Source: Herbidospora cretacea
Lineage (GTDB): Bacteria > Actinomycetota > Actinomycetes > Streptosporangiales > Streptosporangiaceae
NCBI RefSeq assembly: GCF_001570605.1
Contig: NZ_BBXG01000003.1
Location: 459,252-523,251, forward strand
Reading direction: 5' to 3'
DNA length: 64,000 bases
Shown: one piece after another, positions 27,201 to 36,239 of the stretch
How positions within the stretch are numbered: the stretch's first letter is position 1
How the letters are laid out: each line of letters opens with the position of its first letter
Notes under the pieces: model-generated
Told to the model about the DNA's origin: nothing
Databases searched by the model: none
What the model saw: the letters and a program-made list of their open reading frames with translations, nothing else
Made by a program: the position numbers and the translations under genes

Positions 27201-28264
27201 CTCATGAGGAGCACGAGCTCAGGGGCCGTCTCGACCGGCTGCGCGGCGACGACGCCTCCCTCCACGACCGGGTCACCCGGCTGCGGGCCGAGACCGAGGC
27301 CTACCGGCACGCCGCCGAGGTCTCCGAAGCCCTCGCCGAGGCGAAGAGGGAACTGGCCGCCGCCAGGGACACCGCGCTGGCCGCCGCCGTCGACGCCGGT
27401 TTCACCGGGCTCGACGACGTGGCCGCCGCCCGGCGGACCCCGGCCGAGATCGACGAGATGGGCCGCCGCCTGCGCGAACTGGGCGACGAGCTGGCCGCCG
27501 TGGTCCGCACCCTCGCCGACCCCGAGCTGATGGCCGCCGCCGCGCGGCCGGCACCGGATCTCCCCGCCCTCCAGCAGGCCCACGACGAGGCCGACGCCGC
27601 CCGATCGGCCCAGGTCTCCACCCGTGACCGTGCCGTCGCCCGGCTGGCCCAGCTCCGGTCCCTGGCCGACGAGCTCACCCGGGCCCAGGAACGCCGCGCC
27701 CCCGCCGACCGCCGCCACCGGCTGGCCCGCCGCATGGCCGAACTCGCCAACGGGACCTCCTCGGACAACCAGTGGGACATGCCCCTGTCCTCCTATGTCC
27801 TCGGCGAACGCCTCCGCCAGGTCGCCGACGCCGCCAACGAACGCCTCACCCACATGTCGGGCGGCCGCTACCTGCTCCAATACGACGTCAGGAAGACAGC
27901 CGGCCACCGCAGCCGATCGGGCGGCGGCCTGGGGCTGCGCGTCCTCGACGCCTGGACCGGCATCGACCGCGACCCGGCCACCCTGTCGGGCGGCGAGAGC
28001 TTCATCACCTCCCTGGCGCTGGCCCTCGGGCTGGCCGACGTGGTCGCGGCGGAGGCGGGCGGCGCCGAGATCGGCACCCTCTTCGTCGACGAGGGCTTCG
28101 GCACCCTCGACGAGGACACCCTCGACGACGTCCTCGACATTCTCGACTCGCTGCGCGAGGGCGGCCGGGCGGTCGGCGTCGTCAGCCACGTGGCGGAACT
28201 CCGGGTCCGCATCCCGGCCCAGCTCCGCGTCCACAAGGGCCGGGCCGGCTCCACGTTGCGGTGA
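24242..28264 (+). CDS. sbcC: Exonuclease SbcC (Rad50-like SMC ATPase) with an atypical insertion
   Basis: ATPase subunit of SbcCD, 1340 residues, longer than most. Walker A is GPTGAGKTT (35-43), Q-loop MLPQGDFAKFL is near 156, the zinc hook is CAVC (Cys620/Cys623), the ABC signature is LSGGES (1248-1253) and Walker B is LFVDEGFGTLDE near 1282. The rest is coiled coil rich in Ala/Glu/Arg. At about residues 803-916 (nucleotides ~26650-26990) the coiled-coil pattern stops and a Gly/Ser/Thr/Pro-rich stretch with visibly lower GC and different codon use is inserted in frame. ATG at 24242 overlaps the sbcD stop. A frameshifted copy of the last ~40 codons lies just downstream. Confidence 0.93.
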   Translation: MRLHRLTISAFGSFPGTEEVDFDRLGEAGLFLIHGPTGAGKTTILDAVCCALFGVVPGQRNDARSLRCDHAPPGVGPQVVVETTIRGRLLRVTRSPAWSRPKLRGEGTRQEQAKVIVQEFKGGDWASVTTRLDEAGDFIGGLLGMNADQFGQVVMLPQGDFAKFLKAHGDDRRKLLERLFTVRVFTDMEKWLADQRRETGRVAEQTAEEVRARADRMRGAAGPDLLSQVADSDDPVEWSSALLAAASAAVASAEAAVSDEALRIARDQLTEARDLADRQRRHTAARVRRDELEARAEERADLEVILAEAASAARVVPLLDQLSARDRTAATASAAFDAGTAGLTETDHRRAERARHDELIRLEEALGDEARLQGVIREQDHLNDEIVTLEKRLQSMADRLEAATAELSEAEEQRAAATVAEAALPGAEAFRDRAAGLLEAVRHRDATRAALAEATAVRAAAGHPGLAGSELTALERHRRDELARLDALDSEEARLSALRAGREAAETEAARLAGVEAELADRLTTLPGLLAEAAARLATCREQAAALPAARSRLLAAEERLSAVIRRDELAADLATAEDARRAAVDAAQAAVDRLHEIRQARIDGMAAELALRLSEGDPCAVCGSPDHPAPAEPRSEMATADDEEAAQSEADATQAAREDAEAAVVHLGNQHERAADASDGLSPAEAEQAREEAEADLTALESAAAREPGHREEVTRLEAALAEVRERAADTALALRDLQTREENSRAEEDRLTVRLSAALDPGETVASRRTRLTEEATAISAALTAAVETTALSDRLAEAIRQVTRATRGTPLAQGPQSSEAMREVTDATPSTGGAPSAGHVSGATTVGPADVGSSGGGDDQAHLGSLRDGPAETGLAGDSLTETGVRSLSAGSTRVGAAADLKVSALIDDPAGWDPAVRPDVPAAEGLLAEAERVVEELAATVGRRFAAQQTAERLIEEVRNLRSQETGDTNLLMETRAARGRFAHEEHELRGRLDRLRGDDASLHDRVTRLRAETEAYRHAAEVSEALAEAKRELAAARDTALAAAVDAGFTGLDDVAAARRTPAEIDEMGRRLRELGDELAAVVRTLADPELMAAAARPAPDLPALQQAHDEADAARSAQVSTRDRAVARLAQLRSLADELTRAQERRAPADRRHRLARRMAELANGTSSDNQWDMPLSSYVLGERLRQVADAANERLTHMSGGRYLLQYDVRKTAGHRSRSGGGLGLRVLDAWTGIDRDPATLSGGESFITSLALALGLADVVAAEAGGAEIGTLFVDEGFGTLDEDTLDDVLDILDSLREGGRAVGVVSHVAELRVRIPAQLRVHKGRAGSTLR

Positions 28265-28270
28265 CTCCGC

Positions 28271-28386
28271 ACCTTCGACGACATCCTTGACTCGCTGCGC
28301 GAGGAGGGCGGTTGGCGTGGTCAGCCACTTGGTAGAGCTCCGGCTCCGCGTCGCGGCTCAGCTCCGCGTCCGCGAGGGCCGGGCCG
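28271..28386 (+). pseudogene. Decayed duplicate of the sbcC 3' end
   Basis: This stretch repeats sbcC 28121-28249: GACTCGCTGCGCGAG, GTCAGCCAC, GCTCAGCTCCGCGTCC and GAGGGCCGGGCCG are all recognisable in order. It has lost nine bases near its start and a few more after the Arg-Glu-Gly region, which shifts the frame. In one frame it still reads VGVVSHLVELRLRVAAQLRV against VGVVSHVAELRVRIPAQLRV in SbcC. It has no start and looks like a tandem-duplication remnant. The rest of the 28265-28478 gap shows nothing else. Confidence 0.8.
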
Positions 28387-28478
28387 CCGTGCCCTCGCGC
28401 ATGGCCTCGGCGGAACCGCTGACATGAGGCGGAAAACAACTCCGTGAGAGGCCCTTGCTCCAGCGTGTCGTACACGCG

Positions 28479-30689
<2,211 letters not shown>

Positions 30690-30696
30690 ATGCCCG

Positions 30697-30702
30697 ATTA
30701 TG
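30697..30702 (-). promoter_or_regulatory. -10 box (CATAAT) of the E1 fusion gene
   Basis: On the minus strand, CATAAT is followed by seven bases and the GTG at 30689, consistent with leaderless transcription. Confidence 0.5.
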
Positions 30703-30750
30703 TCGCCACCTCGCGGGTGCCGTCCTGTCCCTTGCGCATACGCGCCAGAT

Positions 30751-30779
30751 TTGACAAGTTTTCATGACAACATGTCATG
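30751..30779 (+). promoter_or_regulatory. TTGACA element with a perfect 7-3-7 palindrome (candidate promoter/operator)
   Basis: TTGACA (30751-30756) looks like a -35 box. Downstream, CATGACA-ACA-TGTCATG (30763-30779) is a perfect inverted repeat covering the region where the -10 would lie. It sits between the divergent E1 gene and the secreted-protein gene and could be a repressor site. No clear -10 hexamer is seen at 17-18 bases. Confidence 0.5.
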
Positions 30780-30874
30780 GGATCAAACCATTCCGGCGCA
30801 AAAGCCGTCTACTAGAAGGAAATGCGCGGCACCCTCATGTCGCGTTCAACACCTGGGGGAAGGAAAACACCCGC

Positions 30875-31924
30875 ATGTTGAAACGCATCAGCGCCGTGAT
30901 TCTCGCGGCGGCTGTGGCGTCGGTGGGATTAGCCACCGGTTCCGCGGCGAACGCCACGACGGTGGACAAGCCGACCGTCGGCGACATCACGATCAACCCC
31001 GGCGTCGTGGTCGTCACCGGCCGGGACAAGGTCACCGCGACCTTCACCTTCGTGGTGGGCAAGGCGGCCAAGAGTGTCGAGGCGACGATCGCGCCCAGGC
31101 ACGGCAAGGCCGAGGCCCTCACCCTCACCAAGCCGGAGGGCACCCCGGACGGCAAGTACTCCGGAACGTTCCCGTTCGGCCGCGGCGAGTCGGCCGGTGA
31201 GTGGAAGCTGGTCGTCAAGGCGACCAACGACGGCGGCACCACCGAGGCCACCAAGGAGTTCCGGGTGGTCCAGGTCTGGTCCACCGACATCGTCAGGTTC
31301 GGCGTCGGCCCCGAGCCGGCGAAGTTCGGCTCCGTCCTGACCGCGTCGGGCCGCCTGGTCATCCACGGTTCCAAGGGCCACGACGGCCTGAAGAACCAGC
31401 GGGTGACGATCCTGTTCAAGGAGAAGGGCCACTTCCGCTGGAAGCGCGTCGCCTGGGACCGCACCAACTGGCGCGGTGACTTCTCGGTCCGCGTCAAGGC
31501 CCTGAAGTCGGGCTGGTGGAAGGCCGAGTACGACGGGGTCAAGGGCTTCACCCACGGCTCCAGCAGTGACAGCGACCAGGTCACCGTCTTCCGCCCGAGG
31601 CCGCCGAAGCCGCACGACGCCAGCCGCGTCGTCGACTTCAACGCCTCCCCCGAGCCGGTGAAGAAGGGCAAGAAGCTCTCCCTCACCGGTGAGCTGCAGA
31701 CCTGGGACCACGGCCGCTGGGACGGCTACAAGTCCAAGGTCAGCGTCTGGTTCAAGACGAAGACCGGCAAGTGGACCTACGTCAAGACCGCCTGGACCGA
31801 CGGCTCGGGCGAGTTCTCGACCACGGCCACGGCCAAGAAGTCGGGTGACTGGCGCGTCGTCTTCGCGGGCGACAAGGACACCAAGCCCAGCACCAGCAAG
31901 TCCGACTGGGTGCTCGTGAAGTAA
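30875..31924 (+). CDS. Secreted protein with two tandem beta-sandwich-like repeats
   Basis: 349 residues. The signal peptide is MLKRISAVILAAAVASVGLA with probable cleavage after SAANA. An N-terminal ~115-residue Ig-like segment (VDKPTVGDITINPGVVVVTG...EFRVVQ) is followed by two homologous repeats: DIVRFGVGPEPAKFGSVLTASG... and RVVDFNASPEPVKKGKKLSLTG.... Each is ~90 residues with matching PEP, WKR/WTY, GDFS/GEFS and SGWWKAEYDG/SGDWRVVFAGD positions. No catalytic motif is seen. The protein is Lys/Trp-rich and is probably an extracellular or wall-associated binding protein. A GGGGGAAGGA ribosome-binding site precedes ATG at 30875, and a hairpin terminator follows. Function unknown. Confidence 0.8.
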   Translation: MLKRISAVILAAAVASVGLATGSAANATTVDKPTVGDITINPGVVVVTGRDKVTATFTFVVGKAAKSVEATIAPRHGKAEALTLTKPEGTPDGKYSGTFPFGRGESAGEWKLVVKATNDGGTTEATKEFRVVQVWSTDIVRFGVGPEPAKFGSVLTASGRLVIHGSKGHDGLKNQRVTILFKEKGHFRWKRVAWDRTNWRGDFSVRVKALKSGWWKAEYDGVKGFTHGSSSDSDQVTVFRPRPPKPHDASRVVDFNASPEPVKKGKKLSLTGELQTWDHGRWDGYKSKVSVWFKTKTGKWTYVKTAWTDGSGEFSTTATAKKSGDWRVVFAGDKDTKPSTSKSDWVLVK

Positions 31925-31938
31925 CACCCGTACAGGAG

Positions 31939-31971
31939 GATGCCCGGGACACCCCACGCGTCCCGGGCATC
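31939..31971 (+). terminator. Hairpin terminator between convergent genes
   Basis: Perfect 12-bp stem GATGCCCGGGAC (31939-31950)/GTCCCGGGCATC (31960-31971) with a nine-base loop. There is no T-run, which is common in actinobacteria. It lies between the secreted-protein gene and the end of the ABC permease gene on the other strand, so it may serve both. Confidence 0.8.
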
Positions 31972-31973
31972 TC

Positions 31974-32831
31974 TCATTCGGTACGCCGGAAGCGCGCGAT
32001 CGCCAGCTGCAGCAGCGTGAAGCCGATCAGCGCCACGATGACCAGCTCGAACCAGACCGGCAGCCGCCAGCCGAACCAGGTGATCCCCGGGTTCAGCAGG
32101 GCCAGCACCTGGGGTTCGACGGTGAGGTGGCCGAAGACGGCCTCCCTCATCGGGTCGACCGCGTAGGTCAGCGGGTTGACGACCGTGAGGACGTGCAGCC
32201 AGGCGGGCAGGTTGGCCAGCGGGTACATCGCGCCCGACAGGAAGATCATCGGCATGATCGCCATCTGCATGATGCCGAAGAACGTCTGCATGTTCTTCAT
32301 CCCGGCGGCCAGCAGCGTGCCGAACGCGGTGATCGTGAACGCCGCCAGCAGCATCTCCGCCAGCAGCGTCAGGATCAGCCCGGGACTGTAGGGCACCCCC
32401 ACCAGCCCGGCCATGGCCAGGATGACGACCCCCTGCGCAGTGGCCACCATCGCCCCGCCCAGGCACTTGCCGATCACGATCGCGCCCCGGCTGACCGGCG
32501 CGACCAGCATCTCCCGCAGGAACCCGAACTCCCGGTCCCACACGATCGACCCGGCCGAGAACATCGCCGTCGTGATCACCGTCATGGCGAGCACGCCGGG
32601 GTAGATGAAGGTGCGGTAGTCCACGCCGGGGATGGCGTTCTTGACGACCGAGCCCAGCCCCGTGCCGAGCACGAACAGGAACAGGATCGGCTGGGCCAGC
32701 GACGACACCAGCCGCGTGTGGTCGTTGACGAACCGCAGCATCTCGCGGCGCAGCACGATCTTCACCGCGCGCACGTCATGGGCCAGGCCGCCCGTGGGCA
32801 GCCGCACCGCGGCGATCTCGGTCGCGGTCAT
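31974..32831 (-). CDS. ABC-2 type transporter permease (drug/antibiotic exporter)
   Basis: 285 residues with six hydrophobic segments, e.g. SSLAQPILFLFVLGTGLG, VLAMTVITTAMFSAG, GLILTLLAEMLLAAFTITAFG and a final VALIGFTLLQLAIARF. REFGFLREMLVAPVSRGAIVIGK is the conserved cytoplasmic loop of ABC-2 (DrrB-like) permeases, and FLSGAMYPL plus VNPLTYAVDPMRE are the typical late motifs. Works with the ATPase encoded next to it (four-base overlap) to export a lipophilic compound; substrate unknown. Third gene of the PadR-ATPase-permease operon. Confidence 0.92.
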   Translation of the reverse strand: MTATEIAAVRLPTGGLAHDVRAVKIVLRREMLRFVNDHTRLVSSLAQPILFLFVLGTGLGSVVKNAIPGVDYRTFIYPGVLAMTVITTAMFSAGSIVWDREFGFLREMLVAPVSRGAIVIGKCLGGAMVATAQGVVILAMAGLVGVPYSPGLILTLLAEMLLAAFTITAFGTLLAAGMKNMQTFFGIMQMAIMPMIFLSGAMYPLANLPAWLHVLTVVNPLTYAVDPMREAVFGHLTVEPQVLALLNPGITWFGWRLPVWFELVIVALIGFTLLQLAIARFRRTE

Positions 32832-33799
32832 CGGCGCAGCCTCGCTCTCATCATCTGGTTCATCCCGCCCGACTCCTCTTCGGCGTCGCGGATGGTCGAG
32901 CCGGTGTAGTTCATGAACACGTCGTCAAGCGTCGGTCGGTGGACGCTGACCCCCGTGATCGGCAGCCCGAGTCCGGCGAACAGTCTCGGCACGAACTCCT
33001 CCCCGGAGGCCACCGCGAAGGTCACCGCGCCGTCGTGGACGGCCGCGTCGAGGTCGAACCGCTCCTTCAAGGCCGCGATGGCGGCCTGGTCGTCGGACGT
33101 GTGGATCTGCACCCGGTCCTTGCCGACGCTGGCCTTCAGCGCCTCGGGGGAGTCGATGACGACGATCTCACCGTGGTCGATGATCGCGATGCGGTCGCAG
33201 TACTCGGCCTCGTCCATGTAGTGGGTGGTCATGAAGATCGTGATGTCCTCGGTGCGGCGGAGCTCGTTGATGTAGCCCCAGATCGCCGAGCGGGTCTGCG
33301 GGTCGAGCCCGACCGTGGGCTCGTCGAGGAACAGCACGCGGGGGGAGTGGAGGAGCCCGCGGGCGATCTCCAGCCGGCGCTTCATGCCGCCGGAGAAGGT
33401 GCTGACCTTGCTGTCGCGGCGGTCCCACAGGGCCACCATCTCCATGACCTGCCTCAGCCGCTCGTTCACGACCGACTTGGGCACGCCGTAGAGCTCGGCG
33501 TGGAACAGCAGGTTCTGCTCGGCGGTGAGATAGGAGTCCAGGGTCGGGTCCTGGAACACCAGGCCGATGTTGCGGCGGACCTCGTCCCGTTCCTTGACGA
33601 CGTCGTGGCCGCCGACCCGGGCGCTGCCGCCGGTGGGGTTGCTCAGGGTGCAGAGCATGCTGATCGTGGTGGACTTGCCGGCCCCGTTCGGGCCGAGGAA
33701 GCCGAACACCTCGCCGTGTGCGACGTCGAAGCTGATCCCTCTGACCGCCTCGACCTTGCCGTAGGACTTCCGCAGGCCGGCGACCTCGACGGCGTTCAT
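32828..33799 (-). CDS. ABC transporter ATP-binding protein (DrrA-like)
   Basis: 323 residues. Walker A is GPNGAGKST (~38-46), Q-loop LVFQDPTLDSYLT, ABC signature FSGGMKRRLEIARGLL, Walker B VLFLDEPTVGLDP and H-loop MTTHYMDEAE. The C-terminal ~80 residues (DRVQIHTSDDQAAIAALKERF...VHRPTLDDVFMNYTG) are the DrrA-type extension found in antibiotic-resistance exporters. It pairs with the overlapping permease gene. The gene start overlaps the end of the PadR regulator by four bases, indicating translational coupling throughout the operon. Confidence 0.94.
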   Translation of the reverse strand: MNAVEVAGLRKSYGKVEAVRGISFDVAHGEVFGFLGPNGAGKSTTISMLCTLSNPTGGSARVGGHDVVKERDEVRRNIGLVFQDPTLDSYLTAEQNLLFHAELYGVPKSVVNERLRQVMEMVALWDRRDSKVSTFSGGMKRRLEIARGLLHSPRVLFLDEPTVGLDPQTRSAIWGYINELRRTEDITIFMTTHYMDEAEYCDRIAIIDHGEIVVIDSPEALKASVGKDRVQIHTSDDQAAIAALKERFDLDAAVHDGAVTFAVASGEEFVPRLFAGLGLPITGVSVHRPTLDDVFMNYTGSTIRDAEEESGGMNQMMRARLRR

Positions 33800-34284
33800 C
33801 GGTCTCCTTCCTCGTCGTCGTCGCCGGCCAGGATGCGGAACATCTCGCGGCGGGTGCTCTTGAGCAGCTTCTTGGTCTGGGCCACCTGCTCGTCGGTGGC
33901 GACGTGGGTGAGGTGGATGAACGCCTCGGCGAGCTGACCCCAGAGCAGCCGCATCTCGTGGCGGTCCTCGGTCATGCCCTGGGCCACCTCGGTCCAGGGC
34001 TCGACCCCGGTGCGGCTGTCGGCGATCTTCCGCCCGGCCTCGGTGAGGGTGTGGACGCGGGTTCCGGCCGACTCCACGGCCACGACCAGGCCCTCGTCCT
34101 CCAGTTGCTGGAGCGACGGGTAGACCGAGCCGGGGGAGGGCCGCCAGAGGCCGCCGCTGCGGCGGGAGATCTCCTCGATCATCTGATGGCCGTTGCGGGG
34201 CTCCTCCGCGAGCAGGGCGAGCAGCGCGGCCCGGACGTTGCCGCGCCTGATCTGGAGGAGGGACGGGATGGGGGGAGCGGGCAT
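33796..34284 (-). CDS. PadR-family transcriptional repressor
   Basis: 162 residues. The N-terminal winged helix has NVRAALLALLAEEPRNGHQMIEEISRRSGGLWRPSPGSVYPSLQQLEDEGLV, the signature of PadR proteins. The C-terminal helices (LLWGQLAEAFIHLTHVA) serve dimerisation. PadR proteins typically repress an exporter operon and themselves until a drug or phenolic ligand binds. GGAGG lies seven bases before ATG at 34284. A 16-bp inverted repeat directly upstream is the probable operator. It heads the operon with the ABC exporter. Confidence 0.92.
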   Translation of the reverse strand: MPAPPIPSLLQIRRGNVRAALLALLAEEPRNGHQMIEEISRRSGGLWRPSPGSVYPSLQQLEDEGLVVAVESAGTRVHTLTEAGRKIADSRTGVEPWTEVAQGMTEDRHEMRLLWGQLAEAFIHLTHVATDEQVAQTKKLLKSTRREMFRILAGDDDEEGDR

Positions 34285-34294
34285 GCTGAAGCCT

Positions 34295-34336
34295 CCAACT
34301 ATCGAGATATTCTCAAAGATATATCTCGATAGTTGG
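34295..34336 (-). promoter_or_regulatory. PadR operator: 16-bp perfect inverted repeat
   Basis: CCAACTATCGAGATAT (34295-34310) is mirrored perfectly by ATATCTCGATAGTTGG (34321-34336) with a ten-base spacer. This AT-rich dyad just upstream of the PadR gene has the ATCTCGAT-type core known for PadR sites. It lies 14 bases from the stop end of the corA gene, so it controls the PadR-exporter operon. Confidence 0.85.
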
Positions 34337-34350
34337 CGATGTCATGTGAT

Positions 34351-35463
34351 TCACAACCAGTCGCGGCGCTTGAACACCAGGTAGAGCGTCAGGCAGACGC
34401 AGCCCATGAGCAGCACCGCGAACGGGTAGCCCAGGGCCCAGTGGAGCTCGGGCATGTGGTCGAAGTTCATCCCGTAGATCGTGCCGACCAGGGTGGGCGC
34501 GAACAGGATGGCGGCCCAGGCGGAGATCTTCTTGACCTCGTCGCCCTGCGCGATGCTCGCGCTGGTGAGCTTGGTCATCTCCTCGTTCTGGGCCTGGCTG
34601 ACCAGGGTCGAGTTGACGATCAGGATGTCCTGGAGCATCTGCCGGAACCCGGCCACCCGCTCGGTGACCGTGATCGCGTGGTCGGCCACGTCGCGCAGGT
34701 AGCTCTGCAGCTCGGGGTCGACGCCGAACTTGGGGGCGTGCTGGATGAACCCGTCGAGCATCTGGGTGAGCGGCACGGTGGCCCGCTGGAACTCGATGAC
34801 CTCGCGCGACAGTTCGTAGATGCGCCGGGGGGCGGCCGGGTCGCCGCCGAACACCTGGACCTCGATCTCGTCGATGTCGTTCTGCAGGCCCGCCACGACC
34901 GGGGCGTAGGCGTCGACGACGGTGTCGAGGATGGCGTACAGCACGGCCTGGGGGCCCTGGCGGAGCAGGTCGGGGTCGTTCTCCATGCGTTTGCGGACCA
35001 GCGACAGGTCGGGGGCCTCGCTGTGGCGGACGGTGATCACGAAGTCGGGCCCGAGGAAGATGTGCAGCTCGCCGAACGCGACCTCCTCCTCGGCGTCGAG
35101 GTAGTTGGCCGCGCGGAGCACCATGAACAGCGTGTCGCCGTAGCGGTCGGCCTTGGGGCGCTGGTGGGCGACGATGGCGTCCTCGATGGCCAGGTCGTGC
35201 AGGCCGAACTCCTCGGCGACCTTGAGCAGTTCGCTGTCCTCGGGACGGTAGAGGCCGATCCAGGCCATCGAGCCGGGGTTGGCCCGCAGCGCGGAGAAGG
35301 CGCCCGCGAGGGACAGGGGCGAGTCGACCCGGTGTCCGTTCAGGTAGATCGCGTTGTCGATGACGCTCTGCCTGACGGGGTTGTCATCGGGCTTTCGGGG
35401 GTCCATCGAGGCCTCGGGGGAGGCGTCACGTCTCATCCATGTCCGCATTCGGAGCTTTGCCAC
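34351..35463 (-). CDS. corA: CorA-family magnesium/divalent cation channel
   Basis: 370 residues. A long cytoplasmic alpha/beta domain and coiled helix (to ~residue 300) precede two C-terminal transmembrane helices. The hallmark YGMNFDHMPELHW lies between them, containing the GMN selectivity filter, and the protein ends LVFKRRDWL as family members do. CorA forms a pentameric Mg2+/Co2+ channel. The GTG at 35463 gives the longest form; ATG at 35448 or 35436 are also possible. It is divergent from the M50-like protease gene. Confidence 0.92.
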   Translation of the reverse strand: MAKLRMRTWMRRDASPEASMDPRKPDDNPVRQSVIDNAIYLNGHRVDSPLSLAGAFSALRANPGSMAWIGLYRPEDSELLKVAEEFGLHDLAIEDAIVAHQRPKADRYGDTLFMVLRAANYLDAEEEVAFGELHIFLGPDFVITVRHSEAPDLSLVRKRMENDPDLLRQGPQAVLYAILDTVVDAYAPVVAGLQNDIDEIEVQVFGGDPAAPRRIYELSREVIEFQRATVPLTQMLDGFIQHAPKFGVDPELQSYLRDVADHAITVTERVAGFRQMLQDILIVNSTLVSQAQNEEMTKLTSASIAQGDEVKKISAWAAILFAPTLVGTIYGMNFDHMPELHWALGYPFAVLLMGCVCLTLYLVFKRRDWL

Positions 35464-35517
35464 ATGGTGACGTTATCCCCCTGTTCCGGGATCAATCCTC
35501 GGAGGTGCCGGAGCCCC

Positions 35518-35523
35518 TAGGCT
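35518..35523 (+). promoter_or_regulatory. Possible -10 box (TAGGCT) of M50-like gene
   Basis: TAGGCT ends 11 bases before the GTG at 35535, giving a leaderless or very short leader. GGAG directly abuts the start codon. Confidence 0.35.
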
Positions 35524-35534
35524 TCTCCCTGGAG

Positions 35535-36239
35535 GTGACCCCCCTGAAAGCCCTCTGGAACCAGCTCATCGACACCCACCCGGCGCCGCCGCTGTGGGTG
35601 ATCGCGGTCGCGGGAGTCGTGGCCTTCGGCATCGTGGCATACCGGCAGACGTGGCATCTGTCCCGGGGCCTGATCACGATCGCCCACGAGGGCGGCCATG
35701 CCCTGATGGCCGTCCTGACCCGCCGCAAACTGCGCGGCATCCGGCTCCACTCCGACACGTCCGGGGTGACCCTGACGCGCGGCCGGCCGACTGGGCCCGG
35801 CATGGTCCTGACGGCGGCGGCCGGCTACATCGCCCCCTCGCTCGTCGGCCTGGGCGCGGCCAGGCTGACCGACGCCGGACACGTCACGCTGCTGCTCTGG
35901 CTGGTGCTCGGCCTGCTCACCTGCATGCTGCTGCTGATCAGGAACGTCTTCGGGGTGGTCTCCCTGCTGGCGGTCGGCGGCGCGGTGTTCTGCGTGTCGT
36001 GGCTCGCGCCGCCCGACGTGCAGGGCGTGGTGGCCTACGGCACGGCGTGGTTCCTCATGCTCGGCGGGGTGCGGCCGATCTTCGAGCTCCAGCGCAAGCG
36101 ACGGCGCGGCCGGGCCCCCGACTCCGACGCCGACCAGCTCGCCCGGCTGACCCGCATTCCGGGTGCGTTCTGGGTGTTTCTGTTCTTATTGGTGTCCATG
36201 GGGGCGTTGGGATACGGCGGCTATTTGCTGGTGATGTGA
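35535..36239 (+). CDS. M50B-like membrane metallopeptidase
   Basis: 234 residues with about six hydrophobic segments. The zinc motif HEGGH (His51, Glu52, His55) is inside a membrane segment: TIAHEGGHALMAVLTRR. GMVLTAAAGYIAPSLVGLG is the second conserved part, although the usual Asp of the NxxPxxxLDG-type motif is not obvious. It matches the peptidase M50B-like family of integral membrane proteases. Substrate unknown. The start is uncertain: GTG at 35535 is chosen from the -10-like TAGGCT; the frame stays open to ATG at 35439, which would overlap the corA start. The end overlaps the convergent glycosylase gene by 19 bases. Confidence 0.78.
   Translation: MTPLKALWNQLIDTHPAPPLWVIAVAGVVAFGIVAYRQTWHLSRGLITIAHEGGHALMAVLTRRKLRGIRLHSDTSGVTLTRGRPTGPGMVLTAAAGYIAPSLVGLGAARLTDAGHVTLLLWLVLGLLTCMLLLIRNVFGVVSLLAVGGAVFCVSWLAPPDVQGVVAYGTAWFLMLGGVRPIFELQRKRRRGRAPDSDADQLARLTRIPGAFWVFLFLLVSMGALGYGGYLLVM

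Noticed and set aside
28395-28478. Possible small gene or RNA between the sbcC remnant and the E1 gene
   Set aside because: No start with ribosome-binding site, no stable hairpin with T-run; nothing to support.
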